A stretch of 7,908 nucleotides of DNA, taken from NCBI GenBank assembly GCA_022729615.1, contig DZAQ01000061.1:1-7908 (forward strand). The letters are read 5' to 3'. This stretch comes from Sulfurovum sp. (lineage in GTDB: Bacteria; Campylobacterota; Campylobacteria; Campylobacterales; Sulfurovaceae). Position numbers and translations under genes: made by a program. Under the pieces are notes generated by a model that was not told the DNA's origin, ran no database searches, and saw nothing but the letters and a program-made list of their open reading frames with translations. The stretch's first letter is position 1. Each line of letters starts with the position of its first letter. Below are positions 1 through 5,869 of the stretch, piece after piece.

Positions 1-53
1 TTACGCTATTTGGCTTTGTTTGTAGAAAAATGCTAAAATACGGCGAGTTTGGC

Positions 54-60
54 AGAGGAG
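54..60 (+). promoter_or_regulatory. Shine-Dalgarno site that fixes a TTG start for the MBOAT gene
   Basis: AGAGGAG lies five bases before an in-frame TTG at 66. Starting there gives a protein beginning M-LFNSYIFIF, the usual beginning of AlgI-type MBOAT proteins. The in-frame ATG at 30 has no Shine-Dalgarno-like sequence and would add twelve mostly polar residues in front of the first membrane segment. The TTG is therefore the better start. Confidence 0.7.
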
Positions 61-65
61 TATTA

Positions 66-1547
66 TTGCTTTTTAATTCCTATATTTTTATTTTTGCTTT
101 TTTGCCGATAGTGCTGGTCGGCTATTTTTTTCTCTTGCATCAAAGAGTCATTCTAGGTTCCAAGATGTGGCTGGTGGGAGCCAGTCTCTTTTTTTACGGG
201 TACTGGAGCATACTCTATATCCCGCTTTTGCTCTCAAGTATATTTGTCAATTTCTTTGTTGGTTCAGCGCTGGCAACCCACCACGACAGAAGTGTCAAAC
301 ATAATTATATCGGAACTCTCTTGGGGCGGCTTCCTCAAAAGCAACTCTTATTATTTGGGATCATCTTCAATGTCTCTTTGTTGGGGTATTTCAAATATAC
401 CGATTTTTTCTTGGAAAATTTCAACGGATTATTTGGCTCTGATATCCCATTGAAGCATATAGTGCTTCCTTTGGGGATCAGCTTTTTTACCTTCACGCAG
501 ATCGCCTTCTTGGTCGATGCCTACAAGCAGAAGGTCAAAGAGTATGACCTGCTCAATTATATGCTTTTTGTGACCTATTTTCCCCATCTGCTCGCAGGTC
601 CGATACTCCATCACTCCGAGATGATGCCGCAATTTGTCTCAAGGTGGAACTGGGCGGTGCGATGGCGCAATGTGGCTGCGGGGCTTCTGCTCTTTTCTGT
701 CGGGATTTTCAAGAAAGTCATCATCGCCGACACCTTCGCTGCGTGGGCAAATGTCGGTTTTGATGCCGCACCGGCGCTGAACTTTTTTGAGGCTTGGATC
801 ACAAGCTTGAGCTATACATTGCAGCTCTATTTTGATTTTAGCGGATATACCGATATGGCGATAGGGATCAGTTTGATGTTCAATATCCGTCTGCCGATCA
901 ACTTCAACTCTCCCTATAAAGCGAGAGATATTCAAGACTTCTGGAGAAGATGGCACATTACGCTTTCACGCTTCCTTCGTGACTATATCTATATTCCATT
1001 GGGAGGAAACAGGGTCAGTAGATATCATAACTATTTCAACCTATTTGCAGTTTTTCTCATCGGTGGGTTATGGCATGGGGCATCTTGGATGTTTGTGATC
1101 TGGGGCGCGCTCCATGGTGTAGCGATAGTGATCCACCGTATTTGGAAGGATTTGGGACTGAGGATGTGGGGATGGCTGGGCTGGTTCATCACATTCAATT
1201 TTGTCAATGTGGCTTGGGTCTTTTTCCGGGCAAAAGAGTGGAAAGATGCATCCAAAGTGTTTCACGGAATGTTTATGGGTCCTTTCGTGCTGCCTCCTTC
1301 GCTTCAAGAGCTCTTTGGCTCTTTGGCATCCTATGGCGTGATTTTCGCCGATCTCTCGGTATTCAACGACTATAGTCTTTGGTGGATCGGCGGGGGTATG
1401 CTGCTGGTGCTGGGGGTGAAAAATATCAACTCGATGATAAACGCCTTTCGTCCGAACCTATTTTGGGCTCTTTTGGGGGCAATCCTTTTTGTGATAAGTC
1501 TCACTTCGCTCTCAAAACTCTCTGAGTTTTTGTATTTCAATTTTTAG
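66..1547 (+). CDS. AlgI/DltB/PatA-type MBOAT membrane O-acyltransferase
   Basis: Integral inner-membrane acyltransferase of the MBOAT superfamily, 493 residues from the TTG start (505 from the ATG at 30), the usual size for AlgI-like proteins. These proteins take an acyl group from a cytoplasmic donor and pass it across the membrane to a periplasmic SGNH partner, which esterifies a polymer. Seen in the sequence: hydrophobic segments along the whole length, beginning with LFNSYIFIFAFLPIVLVGYF; the motif DFWRRWH at residues 291-297, followed by TLSRFLRDYIYIPLGGNR; and WHGAS with His337. His297 and His337 match the two conserved histidines of AlgI and DltB, the second being the invariant MBOAT histidine. 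The next gene starts 8 bp after the stop, so the two are almost certainly co-transcribed. The acceptor (peptidoglycan, capsule, exopolysaccharide or other) is unknown, so I give no gene symbol; PatA (peptidoglycan O-acetylation) is one option. No promoter is visible within the 65 bases before it. Confidence 0.93.
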   Translation: MLFNSYIFIFAFLPIVLVGYFFLLHQRVILGSKMWLVGASLFFYGYWSILYIPLLLSSIFVNFFVGSALATHHDRSVKHNYIGTLLGRLPQKQLLLFGIIFNVSLLGYFKYTDFFLENFNGLFGSDIPLKHIVLPLGISFFTFTQIAFLVDAYKQKVKEYDLLNYMLFVTYFPHLLAGPILHHSEMMPQFVSRWNWAVRWRNVAAGLLLFSVGIFKKVIIADTFAAWANVGFDAAPALNFFEAWITSLSYTLQLYFDFSGYTDMAIGISLMFNIRLPINFNSPYKARDIQDFWRRWHITLSRFLRDYIYIPLGGNRVSRYHNYFNLFAVFLIGGLWHGASWMFVIWGALHGVAIVIHRIWKDLGLRMWGWLGWFITFNFVNVAWVFFRAKEWKDASKVFHGMFMGPFVLPPSLQELFGSLASYGVIFADLSVFNDYSLWWIGGGMLLVLGVKNINSMINAFRPNLFWALLGAILFVISLTSLSKLSEFLYFNF

Positions 1548-1555
1548 GCAGTGCA

Positions 1556-2617
1556 ATGAACGGTAAAAAATGGGTGAAGCTCTGGTTTGGAGCGGCGTTG
1601 ATATGTATGGCGCTCTTCGCCGGGTTTAACTATTTGATTGATCCGCTATGGACATTTAGCCATAGCCATCGATACAACAATGCACAAGTCGGTTTTGATG
1701 AGAGGCAGCTCAAAACCAATCGAGCCTATTTTGGAGGGCTTGAGAGATATGATGCGCTTTTGCTCGGGAGCAGCAGGACGACCTATATCGATCAAAATGA
1801 CTTCAAAAATTTGAAAGTCTTTAACTACTCATGCAGCAGTATGTATCCCAATGAATACAAGGGGTGGGTCGATATAGCCAAAGAGATCAAGGGGAGTGAG
1901 TTCGCAACAGTACTCATCGGGGTCGATTTTTATGGCTCCAACGCTGGTGTTTTCGGGCAGGGGCAAAAAAGTTCGACACCTCCGCCACGAGGCTATCTCG
2001 AGAAGAGCAGATCGTTTATGTATCGTTATAAAGAGCTGCTTGTGAAGGATACGCTTGAGAGAAGCATCGAATCGATCGAGCGCACATCGACCCCGGATAC
2101 GACCGATTATACTAGGAACAATGCCAAAAAGACTATTCGTATCTCGTCACAAAGAAAGCAAGAGGCGGTGAACTTCCAAACAGGACTCTATGCAAATCAT
2201 GTCTATGGAGAAACTTACCTTTATGACACTGCATTGAAGGCCGAATTTGAGGCGCTCAAAAGAGACAATCCTCATTCAAAATTTATCATTTTTACGACAC
2301 CTATTGCCAAATCGCTTTTTGAGATTTTGGTACAAAGCGGCAGGCTGGAGGATTACGAACGATGGATGAGAGAGCTTGTAGAGGTTTTCGGGGGGGTATA
2401 TGATTTTATGGGGCTTAATTCTGTCACGACCCATGAGGAGCATTATGCCGATCTGCACCACTTCTACCCCTATATCGGAGAGCTCATCGCAGATCGGATC
2501 ACCAATGTTCCCAACGGCAAACTCCCTCAGGATTTTGGTATATTTGTCACAAAAGCAAATCTCGAATCACATCTTGCAGCGATCAGAGAGATGGTCGAAA
2601 AGAGTAAGTCCAAATAA
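1556..2617 (+). CDS. Membrane-anchored SGNH/DltD-like partner of the MBOAT acyltransferase (putative)
   Basis: A 353-residue protein with a hydrophobic segment at residues 11-28 after a basic N-terminus (MNGKKWVK), which I read as an uncleaved signal anchor placing the rest in the periplasm. The soluble part carries an SGNH-like layout. A strand runs into GSSRT at residues 71-75, where Ser73 takes the place of the GDS nucleophile, as in the GSS of DltD. GVDFYGSN follows at 122-129, and a C-terminal D-x-x-H (Asp299, His302, in ADLHHFYP) could complete a catalytic triad. The function is inferred: to accept an acyl group from the MBOAT protein encoded 8 bp upstream and transfer it to an envelope polymer, as AlgJ/AlgX, PatB or DltD do. 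The start is ATG with only a weak AGGCAG before it, so translation may be coupled to the upstream gene. Similar proteins are, from memory, common beside MBOAT genes in Campylobacterota. Substrate and enzymatic activity are unproven. Confidence 0.72.
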   Translation: MNGKKWVKLWFGAALICMALFAGFNYLIDPLWTFSHSHRYNNAQVGFDERQLKTNRAYFGGLERYDALLLGSSRTTYIDQNDFKNLKVFNYSCSSMYPNEYKGWVDIAKEIKGSEFATVLIGVDFYGSNAGVFGQGQKSSTPPPRGYLEKSRSFMYRYKELLVKDTLERSIESIERTSTPDTTDYTRNNAKKTIRISSQRKQEAVNFQTGLYANHVYGETYLYDTALKAEFEALKRDNPHSKFIIFTTPIAKSLFEILVQSGRLEDYERWMRELVEVFGGVYDFMGLNSVTTHEEHYADLHHFYPYIGELIADRITNVPNGKLPQDFGIFVTKANLESHLAAIREMVEKSKSK

Positions 2618-2626
2618 GACTAAAAG

Positions 2627-2640
2627 GCTCAGTGCAGAGC
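2627..2640 (-). terminator. Weak hairpin at the end of the DUF502 gene (doubtful terminator)
   Basis: On the minus strand GCTC-TGCACT-GAGC is followed by CTTTTAG. The 4-bp stem contains the DUF502 stop codon, and the T-run is only four long. It is the only terminator-like structure at this convergent junction and may not be functional. Confidence 0.2.
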
Positions 2641-3303
2641 ATCTCTTTGCAGCCACTGCTCAAGCGTCGGGAAGTTTTCGATACTTTGCGGCTCTTTTTT
2701 GATGACCTCCGTAAAACTTTTGACGCCCATTGAGAGGAGATACTGGAGGTTGTCGTCGAAGGTCGCCTCCTCGATGACATGGATATTGCTCTTGTGCACC
2801 TCGAACATAAAGCCGCCGTTTGGAATCGGTGACATAGAGAGGGTGACGGTGTAGTGGTCTTTGAGGATGCTCTCTTTTTGGGAATACATCAGACCTATGT
2901 TGTACCCTTCGCTCGCAAAACCTCGTATGATGACCACAAGGACGCGATTTTCTCCCCCTTTGGAGGAGTTGAAGATATTGATGATATCCCTGACGGTCGT
3001 ATAGCCGGGTATTTTTTTGAATTGTGATTCGATAAACTTTACTAGTCCGGTTTTCATCAAGTGTCCCATGAAGTAGAGCAGTATAAAGAAAATGGTCAAA
3101 ACCGCCAGCGTCCATATGAAGGCGTGCTTTTGCGGAGCAAATCCGACAATACCCAAAACCCATTCTACAAAATTGCCTATTTTGCCATAGAGCCAAAGCA
3201 GGACGATAGAGACAATTACTACAGGCAAGAGACCAAAAAGCCCTTGCAGGGCTGTCTCCAAAAAGTGTTTGACGGCTCTGTTGTTTTTGAGTGAGAGACT
3301 CAT
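2629..3303 (-). CDS. DUF502 family membrane protein
   Basis: A 224-residue protein of the DUF502 family, which has no established biochemical function. Two membrane segments are visible at about residues 21-40 (LFGLLPVVIVSIVLLWLYG) and 62-81. Family-like features follow: IPGYTTVRDIINIFNSSK at 98-115, a beta-rich stretch VLVVIIRGFASEGYNIGLM at 121-139, and SPIPNGGFMFEVHKSNIHVI at 158-177, which corresponds to the TPNP-x-SG-F segment typical of this family. The C-terminal soluble region should lie on one side of the inner membrane. The ATG start has AGAGGG seven bases upstream, and this Shine-Dalgarno begins on the last base of the nadE stop codon (TAAGAGGG). The gap to nadE is 12 bp, so the gene is the last in a cyclophilin-nadE-DUF502 operon and is probably translationally coupled. 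Family assignment is confident; its role is not known. Confidence 0.85.
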   Translation of the reverse strand: MSLSLKNNRAVKHFLETALQGLFGLLPVVIVSIVLLWLYGKIGNFVEWVLGIVGFAPQKHAFIWTLAVLTIFFILLYFMGHLMKTGLVKFIESQFKKIPGYTTVRDIINIFNSSKGGENRVLVVIIRGFASEGYNIGLMYSQKESILKDHYTVTLSMSPIPNGGFMFEVHKSNIHVIEEATFDDNLQYLLSMGVKSFTEVIKKEPQSIENFPTLEQWLQRDALH

Positions 3304-3310
3304 AATAACA

Positions 3311-3316
3311 CCCTCT
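3311..3316 (-). promoter_or_regulatory. Shine-Dalgarno of the DUF502 gene overlapping the nadE stop codon
   Basis: AGAGGG on the minus strand, seven bases before the DUF502 ATG. Its first base is the last base of the nadE TAA. This arrangement suggests that ribosomes ending nadE help start the downstream gene. Confidence 0.6.
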
Positions 3317-5217
3317 TAGTAGTTGTCGATGGCTTCAAGCCAGATCGTGACATCCGCGTCGCTTGGCATGCGCCAATCCGCTCTTGGGGAGAGGCTGATT
3401 GTACCTACTTTTGGACCGTCAGGCATACAGCTTCGTTTGAATTGCTGGGTAAAAAATCGTTTCACAAAAAGCCGCAGCCATTTTTTGATCGTCTCGATCT
3501 CGTAGTCTCCCTCGAATGCCTGCCGTGCAAGAAAGAGAATCTTATCAGGCTTTGCTCCATATTTGAGAATGTGATAGAGGAAAAAATCGTGGAGCTCATA
3601 AGGGCCTATGAGCGATTCGGTCTCTTGGGTTATCGTATCACACTCATGCGGCAGAAGCTCCGGTGAGATGGGTGTGGCTAGAATATCAAGCAAGATGGTT
3701 CTCAGCCGTTGATCTTGAGCAAAATATTCTATCACATAGCGGATGAGCGTCTTTGGGATCCCGCTGTTGAGTGCGTACATGCTCATATGATCCCCGTTGT
3801 AAGTGTTCCAGCCGAGCGCAATTTCACTTAAGTCGCCGGTGCCGATGACAAGTCCCCCCTCTTTGTTCGCCATGTTCATCAAAAGGGAGGTGCGTATCCT
3901 CGCTTGAACATTTTCATAAGTGACATCGTGACTCTCTTTGTCATGTTCTATCGCTTCAAATTGCGCCAAAGAAAGAGCAGTGATATCTATCTCTCCCAGT
4001 GTGACACCAAGTGCTTTGCATAGGGCAATCGCATTGTTTTTGGTGCGGCTTGTCGTACCAAATCCGGGCATTGTCACAGCGATGATATTCTTGTATTCCC
4101 ACTGCATAATTTCAAAGGCTTTGTGGGTTGAGAGAAGGGCGAGGGTAGAGTCTAACCCGCCGGATATCCCTATAACTGCCTTTTTGATATGAGCATGCTC
4201 CATTCTTCTGATCAGGGCGTGGGCTTGGATTTGGATGATCTCCTCGCATCGGTGCGACTTTTCATCGGGATTGTCTGGTACGAACGGGAATTTTTGTATA
4301 GAGCGGTCGATAGTCATAAGTTTCGGGAGCGTATTTACTCTGATAGTGCGTACCTGCTTGCGTCTGCCATCAGTGAAACTGCTTTCGCTAAGCCGCATCC
4401 ATATAAGTTTTTGGAGGTCAACATCGGCAGAGATGAGTTGATTGGCGAGTCTAAAACGCTCTCCTCTTGCAAGCAGAGTACCATATTCACAGATCAAAGC
4501 GTCTCCTCCAAATACCGTATCCGTCGTAGATTCTCCCACGCCCGAAGAGGCGTACGCATAGGCGCACATCGCCCGCGCGCTTTGGCTTTGTACCAGCTGC
4601 GCTCTATACTCCGCTTTGCCTATGAGCTCATTGCTTGCCGAGAGATTGACGATGAGGTTTGCGCCGTTGCTTGCCATATGGCTGCTTGGCGGTGTGACCG
4701 CCCAGAGATCCTCGCATATCTCTACACCCAACACCATCTCTTTGCCGTCATCAAAGAGCAGATCGACCCCAAAAGGTATGCTTTGACCTAGAAAATCTAC
4801 AGAAGAACGGACAATATCTTTACCGCTTGTAAATTGCCTCTTGTCATAGAACTCTTTATTGTTTGGCAGATAGCTTTTGGGGACAATACCCAAGATATTG
4901 CCGTTTTGGATCACCGCAGCGCAATTATAGAGTCTATTGGCATCAAGCAGTGCCAATCCAATCACGGCAATTGTTTCGATAGAGCGGGTCGCTTCGAGTA
5001 TGGAGCCGATGGCGCTGTTTTGGTTTTCGTAGAGTGTTTGCTGGAAGAAAAGATCGCCTGCGCTATATCCAGTGAGTGTGAGTTCCGGAAATACGACGAC
5101 ACTGACATTTTGCTCATACGCTCTTTGGATGAGAGTGATGATCTCTTCGGCGTTACGGTTAGGGTAGGTAAGATAAGTTTGATTGACGGCTGCAGCGATG
5201 CGGTAGAAACCATGCAT
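3316..5217 (-). CDS. nadE: Glutamine-dependent NAD+ synthetase (long form, glutaminase + synthetase)
   Basis: Catalyses the last step of NAD+ synthesis, ATP-dependent amidation of deamido-NAD+, using ammonia released from glutamine (EC 6.3.5.1). It is cytoplasmic, 633 residues from the ATG at 5217. The N-terminal nitrilase-like glutaminase domain (about 1-270) shows the full triad: Glu45 in VVFPELTLTGY, Lys114 in GIVPKSYLPN and Cys168 in GVEICEDLW. The C-terminal synthetase domain begins around 320 and has the ATP pyrophosphatase loop SGGLDST at 352-358, then GTGDLSEIALGW-x-TY-x-GDHM. The start was chosen because MHGFYRIAAAV is the usual beginning of this family and AAAGGA lies eight bases upstream. 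The in-frame TTG at 5253 would add 12 residues and lies inside a hairpin. It sits 61 bp after the cyclophilin gene and 12 bp before DUF502. The long form is notable if this is a Campylobacterota, because the studied Helicobacter and Campylobacter enzymes are short and ammonia-dependent. Confidence 0.96.
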   Translation of the reverse strand: MHGFYRIAAAVNQTYLTYPNRNAEEIITLIQRAYEQNVSVVVFPELTLTGYSAGDLFFQQTLYENQNSAIGSILEATRSIETIAVIGLALLDANRLYNCAAVIQNGNILGIVPKSYLPNNKEFYDKRQFTSGKDIVRSSVDFLGQSIPFGVDLLFDDGKEMVLGVEICEDLWAVTPPSSHMASNGANLIVNLSASNELIGKAEYRAQLVQSQSARAMCAYAYASSGVGESTTDTVFGGDALICEYGTLLARGERFRLANQLISADVDLQKLIWMRLSESSFTDGRRKQVRTIRVNTLPKLMTIDRSIQKFPFVPDNPDEKSHRCEEIIQIQAHALIRRMEHAHIKKAVIGISGGLDSTLALLSTHKAFEIMQWEYKNIIAVTMPGFGTTSRTKNNAIALCKALGVTLGEIDITALSLAQFEAIEHDKESHDVTYENVQARIRTSLLMNMANKEGGLVIGTGDLSEIALGWNTYNGDHMSMYALNSGIPKTLIRYVIEYFAQDQRLRTILLDILATPISPELLPHECDTITQETESLIGPYELHDFFLYHILKYGAKPDKILFLARQAFEGDYEIETIKKWLRLFVKRFFTQQFKRSCMPDGPKVGTISLSPRADWRMPSDADVTIWLEAIDNY

Positions 5218-5225
5218 AGGGAAAA

Positions 5226-5231
5226 TCCTTT
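5226..5231 (-). promoter_or_regulatory. Shine-Dalgarno site supporting the ATG start of nadE at 5217
   Basis: AAAGGA on the minus strand, eight bases before ATG 5217. It supports this start over the in-frame TTG at 5253. Confidence 0.6.
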
Positions 5232-5243
5232 GAGATGGAATAG

Positions 5244-5266
5244 TCTCCCGCAAAAAGCGCGGGAAA
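5244..5266 (-). other. Intercistronic RNA hairpin between the cyclophilin gene and nadE
   Basis: Read on the minus strand, TTTCCCGC - GCTTTTT - GCGGGAGA can fold into an 8-bp stem (six Watson-Crick pairs next to the loop, then one U-G and one U-A) with a 7-base loop. The same DNA read as plus-strand RNA has a C-A mismatch where the minus strand has the wobble, which fits selection on the minus-strand transcript. No T-run follows, so it is not a standard terminator. It begins 12 bases after the cyclophilin stop codon and ends 26 bases before the nadE start. A role in partial termination, RNA processing or transcript stability is possible but not shown. Confidence 0.5.
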
Positions 5267-5278
5267 TTCTAGCTGAGA

Positions 5279-5803
5279 TTACTCTTTGGTCTCTACGACT
5301 CTGATCTCTTCGATGATGTCGTTTTGTCCGATGGAGTCAAGTCCCATCATGCTATCGACATCTTCTCCGCTGATACCGCCAAAAGCTGTGTGCACACCGT
5401 CAAGATGCGGTGTGGGGACAAAAGTGATAAAAAATTGGCTTCCGCCTGTATTTTTGCCCGCATGTGCCATTGAAAGCGTGCCTCTGGCATGCTTGATACC
5501 GTTACCGGTTTCGCAAGGGATCGCCCAGCCGGGTCCGCCTGTGCCCGCCATAGCTCCATTGCCTGTCGGTCCTGAGTGGGGACATCCGCCTTGCGCCATA
5601 AACCCCGGGATGACGCGATGGAATTTGAGGTTGTCGTAAAATCCGCTATTGGCAAGCTCGGCGAAGTTGGCGACTGTTGTCGGCGCCGATTCGGGATAGA
5701 GTTTGATCCAGATGGTTCCGTGCGCTGTTTTGATGCGAGCATATTGAAGTTTTGCAAGCTCCTCTTTGGAGAGGTTGTACTCTTTGAGTTTTTTCCCAAA
5801 CAT
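5279..5803 (-). CDS. Cytoplasmic cyclophilin-type peptidyl-prolyl cis-trans isomerase
   Basis: A 174-residue cyclophilin with no signal peptide, so probably cytoplasmic. It catalyses cis-trans isomerisation of X-Pro peptide bonds during protein folding. The core starts near residue 22 (ARIKTAHGTIWIKLYPESAP), after a charged N-terminal lead (MFGKKLKEYNLSKEELAKLQ). Active-site motifs are clear: FHRVIPGFMAQGG at 61-73 with the catalytic Arg63, Phe68 and Gln71; GTLSMAHAGKNTGGSQFFIT at 108-127; and HLDGVHTAFG at 133-142. His133 takes the place of the Trp that binds cyclosporin in human cyclophilin A, which is common in bacterial members. A glycine-rich insert (GPTGNGAMAGTGGPGW, 78-93) is of a kind seen in other bacterial cyclophilins. 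It is the first gene of the minus-strand group with nadE and DUF502, with AAAGGA about ten bases before the ATG and an extended -10 promoter 36 bases upstream. Which of the ppi gene names applies is unclear. Confidence 0.95.
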   Translation of the reverse strand: MFGKKLKEYNLSKEELAKLQYARIKTAHGTIWIKLYPESAPTTVANFAELANSGFYDNLKFHRVIPGFMAQGGCPHSGPTGNGAMAGTGGPGWAIPCETGNGIKHARGTLSMAHAGKNTGGSQFFITFVPTPHLDGVHTAFGGISGEDVDSMMGLDSIGQNDIIEEIRVVETKE

Positions 5804-5834
5804 GGTTATTTAGTCCTTTTTTTGAAATTTAGGT

Positions 5835-5840
5835 TATGAT
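5835..5840 (+). promoter_or_regulatory. Possible -10 element for pyrF
   Basis: TATGAT, which would place the transcript start near 5847, about 23 bases before the pyrF ATG. A T-run lies about 10-20 bases upstream, but there is no clear -35. CATAAT at 5848-5853 is a weaker alternative that would leave a very short leader. TATGAT overlaps the opposite-strand -10 of the cyclophilin gene by two bases. Confidence 0.35.
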
Positions 5841-5847
5841 TATACCA
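5839..5847 (-). promoter_or_regulatory. Extended -10 promoter of the cyclophilin-nadE-DUF502 operon
   Basis: The minus strand reads TGGTATAAT, a perfect TATAAT with the TG-n extension used by sigma-70-type RNA polymerase. In Campylobacter-type promoters an extended -10 often suffices without a -35. The predicted start is near 5832, about 29 bases before the cyclophilin ATG. No other convincing promoter is visible inside the three-gene group. Confidence 0.6.
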
Positions 5848-5869
5848 CATAATGTTTTGAGGAGTTTGG

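Noticed and set aside
1..36. Possible tail of an upstream gene, ending at TAG 23-25 or TAA 34-36
   Set aside because: Two different frames give short open tails at the window edge. Neither is long enough to recognise, and the MBOAT frame itself is also open to position 1.
30..65. ATG at 30 as the start of the MBOAT gene
   Set aside because: There is no ribosome site before it, and the added residues are atypical for the family; the TTG at 66 fits better.
2660..3196. 178-codon open frame on the minus strand within the DUF502 gene
   Set aside because: Shifted-frame shadow of the DUF502 gene with Arg/His-rich, low-complexity translation and no family features.
4189..4791. 200-codon open frame opposite nadE
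   Set aside because: Antisense shadow of a well-supported enzyme gene; the translation has no recognisable motif.
5218..5253. TTG at 5253 as the start of nadE
   Set aside because: It lies inside the GC-rich hairpin with no ribosome site. The family sequence starts at ATG 5217, which has AAAGGA upstream.
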